Shown: positions 5,816 to 14,335 of the stretch, one piece after another
How the letters are laid out: the number at the start of each line of letters is the position of its first letter
How positions within the stretch are numbered: the stretch's first letter is position 1
Assembly (NCBI GenBank): GCA_025356695.1
Contig: JANXSE010000093.1
Span: forward strand, 1-19,240
Source of the DNA: Betaproteobacteria bacterium
GTDB taxonomy: Bacteria > Pseudomonadota > Gammaproteobacteria > Burkholderiales > SG8-41
Reading direction: 5' to 3'
DNA length: 19,240 bases
Notes under the pieces: model-generated
Database searches by the model: none
What the model was told of the DNA's origin: nothing
What the model saw: only the letters and a program-made list of their open reading frames with translations
Position numbers and translations under genes: made by a program

Positions 5816-6601
5816 ATGAAAACAAAATCCAACGGCATCGACATCAACTACGAAATCGAAGGCGACGGCCCGTGGCTGACGCTCTCACATTCGCTGTGCT
5901 GCGACCTGCATATGTGGGACGAGCAGATGCCGGCGCTGACGAAAAAGTTCAAGGTGCTGCGTTTCGACACCCGCGGCCACGGCGGCTCGAGCGCACCGGC
6001 GGGCGCTTATACGCTCGAACAGATGGCCGACGATGTGCGCGGGCTCTTCGACGCACTGGGCATCAAGCAGACGCACTGGTGCGGCCTGTCGATGGGCGGC
6101 ATGATCGGCCAGACCTTCGCGCTGCGCCATCCCGTTTACTTCCAGACCATGACGCTGGCCGACACCACCAGCTATTACCCGCCGGAAACGCAGGGGCCGT
6201 GGGGCGACCGCATCAAGCTGGCGCAGGAAAAAGGCATGGCGCCGTTCGGCGAAATGATGGTCTCGCGCTGGTTCACCGAGGGTTATGTGAAAAGCGGCGC
6301 ACCAGCGTTGACGCGCATCGCCGCGTCGGTGCGCGCCACTCAGGCCACCGGCTTCATCGGCTGCTGCCACGCGATTCCGAAAATCAATCTGACGGCAAAG
6401 CTGAAGGACATCAAATGCCCGACGCTGGTGATCGTCGGCGAACAGGACCCGGGCACGCCAGTGGCGATGGCACGCGACATCCACAATGCCATGCCGGGCT
6501 CCGAACTCGTCATCATCCCGAACGCGGCACATCTGTCGAACGTCGAGCAGACCGCGGCCTTCAACGACGCCTTGCTCGGCTTTATTTCCCGTCAGTCTTA
6601 G
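5816..6601 (+). CDS. Alpha/beta hydrolase, 3-oxoadipate enol-lactonase-like (copy 2)
   Basis: This 261-aa paralogue of the preceding gene keeps the same triad positions: Ser92 (GLSMGGMIG), Asp211 (VGEQDPGTP) and His239 (AAHLSNVEQ). Long blocks such as KVLRFDTRGHG and GIKQTHW are shared with copy 1. The cap region between about 120 and 190 differs more (SYYPPETQGPWGDRI here against SRRPPNAAQMWGERI), which suggests a shifted substrate range. The gap from copy 1 holds only an inverted repeat. AAGGCGAG just before the ATG at 5816 serves as ribosome binding site. The last 20 bp overlap the 3' end of the convergent MFS gene. Function beyond hydrolysis of a small organic substrate is not deducible from sequence. 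Confidence 0.92.
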   Translation: MKTKSNGIDINYEIEGDGPWLTLSHSLCCDLHMWDEQMPALTKKFKVLRFDTRGHGGSSAPAGAYTLEQMADDVRGLFDALGIKQTHWCGLSMGGMIGQTFALRHPVYFQTMTLADTTSYYPPETQGPWGDRIKLAQEKGMAPFGEMMVSRWFTEGYVKSGAPALTRIAASVRATQATGFIGCCHAIPKINLTAKLKDIKCPTLVIVGEQDPGTPVAMARDIHNAMPGSELVIIPNAAHLSNVEQTAAFNDALLGFISRQS

Positions 6602-7799
6602 CGGTATCGTCGCCGCTGTCGGCGACACTGGCGGCGCGTGCGGCACGGTTCAGGGTGCCGCCGCCGACCAGCATCAGGCCGTTGAGCGCGAACACCGGGT
6701 AAAAACCAAACGCCGAACCGATCGCGCCGAACAGCAGCGGCACGGTGACGTGCACCAGATGGTTGACGGTGACACGCACGCCGGCCGCCTCACTGGTGCG
6801 GTCGCGCGGTGTCAGGTTGTAGATCATGATCATCGACAACGGCTGGCCGGTACCCATGGCGAGGCCAAGCAGAAACGAAATCGCCGCCAGCAGCCAGGCA
6901 TTGGTGCAGAACGGGAACAGAAAATAGGCGATGCCCGCCACCACCAGCGCCAGATTGAGGATGCGCGCCTCCTGCCCGCGTTTGATCAGCGTGGCGAGAA
7001 ACAGGCGGATGACACAGGTCGCCACCGCAAAGTTGGCGATGATCATGCCGATCACCGAGGCCGACAAATCGATCGAACGCGCGTAGACCGGCAGATAAAA
7101 CGTATATAAATCCCAGCCGGCGGAAATGAAACCGCCGGTGATGAAAACGCCGCGCAGCGCCGGATCGCGCCACAGGTCGAGCGCGCTCTGCCCCGCTTTC
7201 TCCTCGGCAATGCGCGGCTTGTGCGGGATCATCCCCGGCCGCAGCCACATCAGCATGACGGGCACGATGGTGAAGCCGCCCAGGATCATCAGCGCGCTGG
7301 CATAGCCGAGGTTATCGATGGAAAACCCGGCGATCAGCGGGCCGATAAAACCGGACACCGAGAATCCGACCGAGAGCAGGCTGTAATTGCGAGTGCGGTC
7401 CTCGGGTTTGCCGATCGCGCCGGTAATGCCCTGCGCAGCAACGAAGAACAGCATGAAAGAAAGGCCCAGCAGAAACGCCGCGCCATACATCACCCACAGG
7501 TTCTGCGCGGCGGCCGGCAGCAACAGCAGCAGGCCGATCGCGCCGGTGCCTAGCATCATCGGCAGACGCGCGCCGACGCGGTCGATCACCTTGCCGGCAT
7601 AAATCGCGAACACGAGTGGGCCGAGGGCGTAGAGCGCGATCAGCATGCCGACACCGAAGGCATTGGCGCCGAGATGCAGCGCCAGCAGTGACATCGTGAC
7701 ACGACCGCCGCCGTGCGCAACGTTGCATAGCGTTGCCATCACGGCAAGCAGTACGATCGGCGGGATGCGCCTGGTTGATTCTTCCTCCATCAGGCGCAT
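6582..7799 (-). CDS. Major facilitator superfamily transporter
   Basis: This 405-aa inner-membrane transporter has about twelve hydrophobic helices. The MFS loop signature between helices 2 and 3 is visible as YAGKVIDRVGARLPM, and a central cytoplasmic loop (about HKPRIAEEKAGQSALDLW) divides two six-helix halves. Helix-rich segments such as GAIGLLLLLPAAAQNLW and FLLGLAMGTGQPLSMIMI support the assignment. The substrate is unknown. The start is uncertain: ATG at 7799 (MRLMEEES) and ATG at 7790 (MEEES) are both possible and neither has a clear ribosome binding site; a longer frame to 7901 would cross the divergent promoter region. The 3' end overlaps that of the hydrolase by 20 bp, tail to tail. 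It diverges from the Bug-family gene. Confidence 0.9.
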   Translation of the reverse strand: MRLMEEESTRRIPPIVLLAVMATLCNVAHGGGRVTMSLLALHLGANAFGVGMLIALYALGPLVFAIYAGKVIDRVGARLPMMLGTGAIGLLLLLPAAAQNLWVMYGAAFLLGLSFMLFFVAAQGITGAIGKPEDRTRNYSLLSVGFSVSGFIGPLIAGFSIDNLGYASALMILGGFTIVPVMLMWLRPGMIPHKPRIAEEKAGQSALDLWRDPALRGVFITGGFISAGWDLYTFYLPVYARSIDLSASVIGMIIANFAVATCVIRLFLATLIKRGQEARILNLALVVAGIAYFLFPFCTNAWLLAAISFLLGLAMGTGQPLSMIMIYNLTPRDRTSEAAGVRVTVNHLVHVTVPLLFGAIGSAFGFYPVFALNGLMLVGGGTLNRAARAASVADSGDDTAKTDGK

Positions 7800-7846
7800 T
7801 TTAGCGCCTGCGCGCCCCGACCACGGCAATGGCAGCGCCAGCTGCC

Positions 7847-7852
7847 TATAAT
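7847..7852 (+). promoter_or_regulatory. Candidate -10 box for the Bug-family gene
   Basis: A perfect TATAAT occurs 54 bp before the ATG at 7906, in the divergent region shared with the MFS gene. The hexamer at the 17-bp distance (CGGCAA, 7824-7829) is a poor -35, so activity may need an activator. The leader would be about 45 nt. Confidence 0.4.
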
Positions 7853-7905
7853 GAGCATCCGTTCCGACCACAATCCATCCGAAACGCACGACCGGAAGCA
7901 ATCAC

Positions 7906-8877
7906 ATGAATAAATTTCTTGCAGTCATCGCGGCCATCGGCGCCGCGTTTGTTTTGTCGACGCAGGCCGCGGCACAGGAAACACCGGCAAAACCGATGCG
8001 CCTGATCGTGCCGTTCCCGCCGGGCGGCGGCAACGACATCCTCGGCCGCGCGGTAGCGCAGCATCTGTCGCAGGTGCGCGGCCAGCAGATCATCGTCGAC
8101 AACCGCGGCGGCGCCGGCGGCCTCATCGGCGCGGAACTCGCCGCACACGCCGCCCCCGACGGTTACACAATTTTTCTGGCGAGCATCGGCAACCTCGCGT
8201 TCACGCCGGCCTTGCAGCCGAAACTGCCGTACGACCCGATCAAGGACTTTGCGCCGGTGACGCGACTGGCCACCTCGGCATTTCTACTGGTGGTCAATCC
8301 GTCGGTGGCGGCGAAATCGGTGAAGGAATTGATCGCGCTGGCCAGGGCCAAACCCGGCTCACTGAATTACGCCTCGGCCGGCCAGGGTTCGTCATTGCAT
8401 CTGACCGCGGAAATTTTCAAGCTCGCCACCGGCACCGACCTGGTACACGTCGCCTACAAGGGCAGCGCGCCGGCGCTGACCGATCTCATCGCCGGCCAGG
8501 TGCAGGTCATGTTCGGCACCATGCCGGCAACCCTGCCGCAGGCGAAAAGCGGCAAGCTGCGCGCGCTCGGCGTCTCGGGCGCAAAACGCGCCACCGCCGC
8601 TCCCGAGGTGCCAACCATCGCCGAAGGCGGCGTGCCCGGCTTCGAAGTGCTGAACTGGTACGGCATCACGCTGCCGGCGGGCACGCCGCCGCCGCTGGTG
8701 CGCAAACTCAATCAGGACCTGCTGGCCGCACTCGCCACGCCGGCGATGCTCGAATCGTTCAACACGCAGGGCCTTGAAGCCGCTGGCGGCACACCGGCGG
8801 AATTCGCGAGCTTCATTAAGTCCGAAATCACCAAATACGCGAAGGTCGTGAAGGCGGCGAACATCCGCGCCGAATAG
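7906..8877 (+). CDS. Bug/TctC-family periplasmic solute-binding protein
   Basis: This 323-aa secreted binding protein belongs to the Bug (Bordetella uptake gene) family of tripartite tricarboxylate transport systems. A signal peptide covers about residues 1-23 (hydrophobic core LAVIAAIGAAFVL, cleavage likely after TQAAA). Family motifs follow: RLIVPFPPGGGNDILGR (about 32-48), VDNRGGAGGLIGAE (about 64-77), PDGYTI, LPYDPIKDFAPVTR, and the second-lobe HVAYKGSAPALTDLIAGQV with PTIAEGGVPGFE. GGAAG-like sequence (7893-7897) precedes the ATG at 7906. No tctA or tctB membrane genes are adjacent, which is usual because this family is hugely expanded as orphans in Burkholderiales. Ligand is probably a carboxylate but is not deducible. 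Confidence 0.94.
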   Translation: MNKFLAVIAAIGAAFVLSTQAAAQETPAKPMRLIVPFPPGGGNDILGRAVAQHLSQVRGQQIIVDNRGGAGGLIGAELAAHAAPDGYTIFLASIGNLAFTPALQPKLPYDPIKDFAPVTRLATSAFLLVVNPSVAAKSVKELIALARAKPGSLNYASAGQGSSLHLTAEIFKLATGTDLVHVAYKGSAPALTDLIAGQVQVMFGTMPATLPQAKSGKLRALGVSGAKRATAAPEVPTIAEGGVPGFEVLNWYGITLPAGTPPPLVRKLNQDLLAALATPAMLESFNTQGLEAAGGTPAEFASFIKSEITKYAKVVKAANIRAE

Positions 8878-8888
8878 GCAAGGCGCAA

Positions 8889-9848
8889 TCAGCCGGGCAG
8901 CGCAAAGAAAAAAACGGCAAACAGTTGTTCGGCATCGGTCCAGCAATGCTGCGGAAGGTATCCGGCAGCGCGTCCCAACTGCTGAAATTCGTCGATCGAA
9001 TACTTGCAGGAAATTTCGGTGCGTATCGTTTCCTGCGCAGCGAATGCGATGTCGTGGCCGCCGATGGCCACCGTCTGCCCGCACAGGCTTTCGAGGTGCA
9101 TTTCAATGCGGCCCGCCGTCGTATCGTAAAACGCGCGGTGTCTGAATTGCGCCGGTTCGAAACGGGCACCGAGTTCGCGGTTGAAGCGTTCCAGCAGGTT
9201 CATATTAAACGCCGCCGTCACACCCTGCGCATCGTTATAGGCGGCATCGAGCCGCGCGCGGTCTTTTTTCAGATCGACGCCGATCAATGCGCAACCGCCG
9301 CGGCCCAGAACAGACGCCCAGCGCACAAGAAATTCACGCGCGGCGGCCGGCGTGAAATTGCCGATGGTGGATCCTGGAAAATACAGCGCACGGCGCGGCG
9401 CCACCGCAGCAGCAGCGGGCAGCGCCAGCGGCCGTTCGAAGTCGGCGCGCAGCGCGATGGTTTTCATCTGCGGAAACGCCTGCGTCAGCGCATTGCAGGA
9501 AGTCTGCAACTGTTCGGTCGCTATATCGACGGCCACGAACTGCGGCGGCCGCAGTGCATCGAGCAGCAGGCGCGATTTCTCGCTGTTGCCGCAGCCGATC
9601 TCGATCAGCGCGCATTCGCCGCCGGTCGCCGCAGCCATCGCCGGCGCATGCTCGCGCATGATCGCCAGTTCGGTGCGCGTCGGATAGTACTCGGGCAGCG
9701 TGCAAATGGCATCGAACAACCCGCAGCCGCGGGCGTCGTAAAAATATTTGGGGGAAATCTGTTTCGGTGCCGCCGTCAGACCGGCGATCACGTCATCGAG
9801 CATCGCCGCCTGCGGCGGCAACAGGTCGAAATACGCGTAATGCGGCAT
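8889..9848 (-). CDS. egtD: L-histidine N-alpha-methyltransferase (EgtD family)
   Basis: This 319-aa SAM-dependent methyltransferase matches the EgtD family, which trimethylates histidine to hercynine in ergothioneine biosynthesis. Visible hallmarks are YFYDARGCGLFDAI and LPEYYPTRTE (Tyr54/Tyr55 region, substrate pocket), the SAM motif LIEIGCGNSEK (about 81-91), FPGSTIGNFT (about 157-165), TAAFNMNLLERFNREL (Asn215/217, histidine carboxylate region), and RTEISCKYS (Glu278 and Ser280, equivalent to the imidazole-binding Glu/Ser pair described for mycobacterial EgtD). The start at 9848 has no clear ribosome binding site; no better in-frame choice preserves the N-terminus. No egtB (sulfoxide synthase) or egtE lies in the window, so the rest of the pathway must be elsewhere or the enzyme makes another methylated product. 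It is 57 bp behind pbpG, in the same direction. Confidence 0.88.
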   Translation of the reverse strand: MPHYAYFDLLPPQAAMLDDVIAGLTAAPKQISPKYFYDARGCGLFDAICTLPEYYPTRTELAIMREHAPAMAAATGGECALIEIGCGNSEKSRLLLDALRPPQFVAVDIATEQLQTSCNALTQAFPQMKTIALRADFERPLALPAAAAVAPRRALYFPGSTIGNFTPAAAREFLVRWASVLGRGGCALIGVDLKKDRARLDAAYNDAQGVTAAFNMNLLERFNRELGARFEPAQFRHRAFYDTTAGRIEMHLESLCGQTVAIGGHDIAFAAQETIRTEISCKYSIDEFQQLGRAAGYLPQHCWTDAEQLFAVFFFALPG

Positions 9849-9905
9849 CGGCTGCAGAATTCGGGGAAAGCGCGGAAACGCGACAGCGGCCTGTGCCGCC
9901 CGCGA

Positions 9906-10844
9906 TCAGCCGACAGGCTTGCGCCCGACGCGGCTCTCCAGCCACTTCTTGATGCGGTTGGCATCGCCCATGCGCGTGTTCTTGCCCCATGAATCGAGCA
10001 ACACGATGACCACCGGGCGCGCGGCGATTTTCGCCTGCATGACGAGGCAGCGGCCGGCCTCGCTGATGTAACCGGTCTTGGAGAGGCCGATGTCCCAGTC
10101 CGGGCTTTTCACCAGCCCGTTCGAATTGCGGAACTGCAGACTGCGGCCGCGCGTCGTTGAAACCTCATGCGACGAGGTCGTCGTAAACTCGCGGATCAGC
10201 GGATATTCGTAGGCCGTCTTCACCATTTTGGCGAGGTCCTGCGCGGTCGACACGTTCTCGCTCGACAGACCGGTCGGATCGACGAAGCGCGAGTTGTACA
10301 TGCCCAGTTCGATGGCTTTGCGGTTCATCGCTGCGACGAAGGCTTCGCGCCCGCCCGGATAGGCGCGGCTCAGCGATGCGGCCGCGCGGTTTTCCGACGA
10401 CATCAGGGCGAGCCGCAGCATGTCGGCGCGCGACAGGCCGGTGCCTACATTGAGGCGCGATCCGGTGTGTTTGAGCTGGTCGACATCGGCGTGGTCGATG
10501 ACGATAGTTTCTTCAAGCGGCAGATCGGCATCCAGCGCCACCATCGCCGTCATCAGTTTGGTGATCGAGGCGATGGGTGACACGTGTTCGACGTTTTTAC
10601 CGAAGATGGCGTGGCCGTCAACCAGATCGACCACCAGCGCGATGGAAGACTTGAGGCTGGGCAGTCCGGCGGCGGTCAATCCGGCTTGGGCGGCCTTGCG
10701 CACCTCGGTTTTGCTTTGCGCAGCCGGCGGATACTTGGCCGGCGCGCCCTCGCCCGCGGCTTTGCCCGACAGCGACGCGGCGAGCAATGCGAAGGTGCCT
10801 GTCGCCACGGCTAGACGCCGCCAATTTCCACTCTTGCGGACCAT
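9906..10844 (-). CDS. pbpG: D-alanyl-D-alanine endopeptidase, PBP7-like (peptidase S11)
   Basis: This 312-aa penicillin-binding protein of low molecular mass acts in the periplasm on peptidoglycan cross-links or D-Ala-D-Ala tails. An N-terminal signal (after MVRKSGNWRR, hydrophobic LAVATGTFALLAASL) directs export. The three serine-peptidase motifs are all present: S93-I-T-K96, S150-E-N152 and K256-T-G258. DPTGLSSENVSTAQDLA is another S11 hallmark. The protein lacks the C-terminal amphipathic anchor of PBP5/6, which fits the shorter PBP7 (PbpG) type. I start at the ATG at 10844 because CAGGAGAG precedes it at the right distance; a frame extending to 10913 has no such site. The substrate split between carboxypeptidase and endopeptidase activity cannot be settled from sequence. 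Confidence 0.92.
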   Translation of the reverse strand: MVRKSGNWRRLAVATGTFALLAASLSGKAAGEGAPAKYPPAAQSKTEVRKAAQAGLTAAGLPSLKSSIALVVDLVDGHAIFGKNVEHVSPIASITKLMTAMVALDADLPLEETIVIDHADVDQLKHTGSRLNVGTGLSRADMLRLALMSSENRAAASLSRAYPGGREAFVAAMNRKAIELGMYNSRFVDPTGLSSENVSTAQDLAKMVKTAYEYPLIREFTTTSSHEVSTTRGRSLQFRNSNGLVKSPDWDIGLSKTGYISEAGRCLVMQAKIAARPVVIVLLDSWGKNTRMGDANRIKKWLESRVGRKPVG

Positions 10845-10969
10845 TGCGCTCTCCTGACTCGCCACTACGCAAATTGCGCTGTGTATGCAGATCTGTTTGA
10901 AAAATAGCGGCAAAACAAGCTACAAAATAAACAGTTACGCGGCTATCTTAACAGAAAATCTGGGAAAAA

Positions 10970-11170
10970 TCAGCGGTGGGTGCCAACCGCCTTAACGGCC
11001 CACATCACGCATTCCTGCAGCTTTCTGACAGCGTGCTCCCGCGAAACCGACGGCGGCGCCATGTCGATCGACTCGTAGAGGTCTTCGGCAATCTTGTGAA
11101 TACGGTCAACCAGTTCTTTTTCCTGCGCAGTCAGATCCCACGGATCCCGGCGAAACAATTTGTTCGACAT
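10970..11170 (-). CDS. Small protein resembling the Acb2/Tad1 helical-hairpin family (66 aa)
   Basis: The start at 11170 is marked by GGAGGG nine bases upstream and gives MSNKLFRRDPWDLTAQEKEL... to the end GTHR. The body looks like two helices: VDRIHKIAEDLYESID, then a turn MAPPSVSREH, then AVRKLQECVMWAVKAV. The pattern R--A--L---I---P-S--R--A--KL-E-VMWA-KA agrees well with what I recall of the Acb2/Tad1 hairpin domain, which in phages forms sponges for CBASS and Thoeris signal nucleotides. This is a recalled pattern match, not a search result. Related short proteins are also common in phage genomes without known role. It lies 34 bp downstream of czcA on the same strand, 125 bp before pbpG, with no phage gene in view. 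Function here is unknown. Confidence 0.7.
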   Translation of the reverse strand: MSNKLFRRDPWDLTAQEKELVDRIHKIAEDLYESIDMAPPSVSREHAVRKLQECVMWAVKAVGTHR

Positions 11171-11204
11171 ACACCCTCCACTGTGCGGAACCGGGGTTAA
11201 ACAA

Positions 11205-14200
11205 CTAAACGAGCGGCTGCTCCGAAGCAACGATGCGCCGCTGTTCGGAGAAAACCGGGAACAGCAACGGCAACAACAACAGGGTAAACAGCGTCGCCGA
11301 AACAATGCCGCCGACGATCACCACGGCAAACGGCCGCTGCGTTTCTGAACCGATGCCATGCGACAGCGCCGCCGGCAGCAAGCCGATGCCGGCCATCAAT
11401 GCCGTCATGATGATGGGCCGCAGACGCGACACTGCGCCCTCCAGCACCGCCTCCGCCAGGCCCTTGCCATCGCGCATGTAATCCATGAACTGTTCGACCA
11501 TGATGACACCGTTCTGCACCGATATGCCGGCCACCGCGATGAAGCCCACCGCCGAGGACACCGACAGATGCAGGCCGGCGAGCGCGAGCCCGGCGATGCC
11601 GCCGACCAGCGTAAACGGCACCATCAGCAGGACAAGAAATGCGCGGCGCATCGAGCCGAAGACCCAGAACAACAAGACGAAAATAGAAAACACCGACAGC
11701 GGCACGATGACCTTGAGCCGCGCAATCGCGCGCTGCTGGTTTTCAAACTGGCCGCCCCAGGTCATGTAGTAGCCGGGCGGCAGTTTCACCTTGGCATTGA
11801 CCTTCTTCATTGCTTCGGCAACGAAACTGCCCTGATCGCGGCCGAGCAAATTGGCCTTGATCGCAACGTTGCGTCCGCCCGCCTCGCGCGAGACGCGCCC
11901 CGCCCCCTGTTTGATCGCCACATCGGCAATCGAACCCAGCGGGATGGTGCCGGTGCCGCCCGGCAGCGCAATCGGCAGATCGGCCACGTCATCCACCGCA
12001 TCGCGGAATTCAGCATCGATGCGGATCGTCACGTCGAAACGGCGGTCGCCCTCGTAGAACGTATTGACGACGGTACTGGCAAACGCCGATTGCACGGTCG
12101 CATTGACGTCATTCACATTCAGCCCGTAGCGCGCCATGCGTGTGCGGTCCAGCGTCACCGTCAGTTCGGACTGTCCGCCGATCTTGAACACGCCGACGTC
12201 GGCGGCGCCGCGTATCGTGTTGAGTACCTCGGCGATCTGCTCGCTCTTGTCTTCGAGTATCTGCAGGTCGGGGCCGAAGACCTTGACGACGATCTCGCCG
12301 CGCGCGCCGGAAATCGCCTCGTTCAGGTTGTCTTCGATGACCTGCGAAAAGTTGGTTTGGATGCCGGGCATGACGCGGATTTTTTTCGTCATGTCGGCGA
12401 TCATCAGTTCCTTGTCCGTGAAGCGCCAGGTTTCGCGCGGCTTCAGATCAGCCTTGATCTCGAGGTTGTAAGGCCCCTTCGGATCGGTGCCGTCGTCGGG
12501 GCGCCCGATCTGGGTGACAACACTGGCCACTTCCGGATATTCGAGCAGCACCTTGCGCACCTGCCGTTCGACATCCTTGGTGCGCTGGATGTTGGCCGAC
12601 GGCGGCAGCGTGATGACCAGCCAGATATTGCCCTCGTCGAGCTTGGGCAGGAATTCACTGCCGAGTTTCGGCGCCAGCAAAAGGGCCGCCGCGAGTATGC
12701 AGACACAGACGGCGACGACCGATTTGCGGCGCGACTCGGCGCGCAACAACATGCCGCGATACCAGTTTTGCAGGCGGTGCATCCATGGGCTGTGCTTCTC
12801 GGCAAGACTGCCCTTCTGCAGGATAAAGCTCAGCAGCGTCGGCACCAGCGTCAGCGTCAGCAGGATCGCGCCGAGCAGGGCGAAGGACAGCGTATACGCC
12901 ATCGGCGAAAATATTTTTCCTTCCACGCGCTGGAAGGTGAAGATCGGCAGAAAGGCCAGAATGATGATGGCCTTTGAAAACAGGATGGGCCGCCCGAGTT
13001 CGACGGCGGTGGCTTTCAGCGTATGCATGCGCCAGCCGTAACCGCTGTGCAGGCGGTTCTGATCAGCCTCGCCGATGGCAAGCTTGACCATCAAGGCCTC
13101 GACCAGCACCACCGCACTGTCGACGATGATGCCGAAGTCGACCGCGCCGAGCGAAATCAGGTTCGCGGCGACACCGCGCGAATCCATGAGTACGAAGGCG
13201 AAAAGCAACGACAGCGGAATCACCGTCGCAACGGTCAGTGCGGCCTGCCAGTTGCGCAGGAAAAACATCAAAATCACCACCACGAGGCAAGCGCCGATGG
13301 CCAGGTTTTCTGTCACCGTATGCACGGTGTGATCGACCAGTTCGGTGCGGTCGTAATGCGGGCGCAGAGTAACGCCCGGCGGCAACCGCGGCGCCAGTTT
13401 TTCAATTTCAACTTTCAGGTCCTCGACTACCTTGGTGGCATTCTGCCCTTTCGTCATCTGCACGATGGCCTGCACCACATCGTCGCGCTCGTTGAATGCG
13501 ACCAGTCCCGACAACGGACGCGCACCGATGCGGACCGTCGCCAGGTCGCCGACCTGGATCGGACGCCCGTTGCGCGAAGCCACCACCACCCGCGATATGT
13601 CGTCGAGGCTGCGGTAAAGGCCGATGCCGCGGATCACCAGCGCTTCGTCGCCGCGCGGCAGGATGCCGCCGCCGGTGTTGGCACTGTTCGAGGTCAGCGC
13701 CTGCGCGACCTGATCAATCGTAATGCTGAATTTGCGCAGCAGGAAGGGATTGACCCGCACCTGGTATTCCTTGACGCGGCCGCCGAAGCTGACGATATCG
13801 GCCACGCCCTGCGTGCGGCGCAACGCCGGCTTGATCACCCAGTCCTGCAGGGCGCGCACTTCGTAGAGCGGCATCTCCGCCGGCGCTTCGACGATATAGC
13901 GGTAGACTTCGCCGACCGCGTTGGTCAGCGGCGCAACCGTCGCCTGTATACCGGGCGGAAGATTGGCGTCGCCCAGCCGTTCCATGACCTGCTGGCGCGC
14001 GAAGTAGTCGTTGGTGCCATCGGAAAATGTGAGGGTGACGACCGACAGGCCGGTGATCGACACCGAGCGCAGATTGGTCAGTCGCGGCACGCCGCCCATC
14101 TGCAGTTCTATCGGCAGCGTCACCGAGCGCTCGACTTCTTCGGGCGCCTGGCCGGGCACCTGCGTGATGATCTGCACCTGCACGTCCTGCACGTCGGGAA

Positions 14201-14315
14201 AGGCCTCGACCGGCAGGTTTTTCCACGCATACCAGCCGGAAATCGCCACCGCCAGCGACACCGCCAGCACGAATACGCGCTCCTGCAGCGCAAACGTAAT
14301 CAGGCGGTCAAGCAT
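11205..14315 (-). CDS. czcA: Heavy-metal RND efflux pump, CzcA family
   Basis: This 1036-aa inner-membrane pump of the HME-RND family exports divalent metal ions using the proton gradient, as the trimer core of a CzcCBA complex. The N-terminus shows the family start (LPVEAFPDVQDVQVQI, about 34-49, and PGQAPEEVERSVTLPIE). The proton-relay triad in helix 4 is present as Asp393, Asp399 and Glu406 in VDFGIIVDSAVVLVEA, matching CzcA D402/D408/E415. The segment QIGRPDDGTDPKGP is of the Zn/Co/Cd (Czc) type rather than the Cu/Ag CusA type, so zinc, cobalt or cadmium is the likelier cargo. The C-terminal half repeats the transmembrane layout. ATG at 14315 lies 20 bp behind czcB. The gene is full length without frameshifts. 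Confidence 0.95.
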   Translation of the reverse strand: MLDRLITFALQERVFVLAVSLAVAISGWYAWKNLPVEAFPDVQDVQVQIITQVPGQAPEEVERSVTLPIELQMGGVPRLTNLRSVSITGLSVVTLTFSDGTNDYFARQQVMERLGDANLPPGIQATVAPLTNAVGEVYRYIVEAPAEMPLYEVRALQDWVIKPALRRTQGVADIVSFGGRVKEYQVRVNPFLLRKFSITIDQVAQALTSNSANTGGGILPRGDEALVIRGIGLYRSLDDISRVVVASRNGRPIQVGDLATVRIGARPLSGLVAFNERDDVVQAIVQMTKGQNATKVVEDLKVEIEKLAPRLPPGVTLRPHYDRTELVDHTVHTVTENLAIGACLVVVILMFFLRNWQAALTVATVIPLSLLFAFVLMDSRGVAANLISLGAVDFGIIVDSAVVLVEALMVKLAIGEADQNRLHSGYGWRMHTLKATAVELGRPILFSKAIIILAFLPIFTFQRVEGKIFSPMAYTLSFALLGAILLTLTLVPTLLSFILQKGSLAEKHSPWMHRLQNWYRGMLLRAESRRKSVVAVCVCILAAALLLAPKLGSEFLPKLDEGNIWLVITLPPSANIQRTKDVERQVRKVLLEYPEVASVVTQIGRPDDGTDPKGPYNLEIKADLKPRETWRFTDKELMIADMTKKIRVMPGIQTNFSQVIEDNLNEAISGARGEIVVKVFGPDLQILEDKSEQIAEVLNTIRGAADVGVFKIGGQSELTVTLDRTRMARYGLNVNDVNATVQSAFASTVVNTFYEGDRRFDVTIRIDAEFRDAVDDVADLPIALPGGTGTIPLGSIADVAIKQGAGRVSREAGGRNVAIKANLLGRDQGSFVAEAMKKVNAKVKLPPGYYMTWGGQFENQQRAIARLKVIVPLSVFSIFVLLFWVFGSMRRAFLVLLMVPFTLVGGIAGLALAGLHLSVSSAVGFIAVAGISVQNGVIMVEQFMDYMRDGKGLAEAVLEGAVSRLRPIIMTALMAGIGLLPAALSHGIGSETQRPFAVVIVGGIVSATLFTLLLLPLLFPVFSEQRRIVASEQPLV

Positions 14316-14335
14316 GGTGCGTGCAACCCCGCCGG

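Noticed and set aside
8925..9992. 355-codon open frame on the plus strand
   Set aside because: Antisense to egtD and the end of pbpG; both opposite-strand genes have clear catalytic motifs.
10923..10955. Possible inverted repeat around GTTACGCGGCTATCTTAAC
   Set aside because: Only four bases pair across an 11-nt loop; too weak to call a terminator or operator.
11358..12977. 539-codon open frame on the plus strand
   Set aside because: It lies wholly antisense to czcA, is low-complexity (Arg/His/Gln/Asp-rich) and matches no family pattern; long antisense frames are expected in GC-rich genes.
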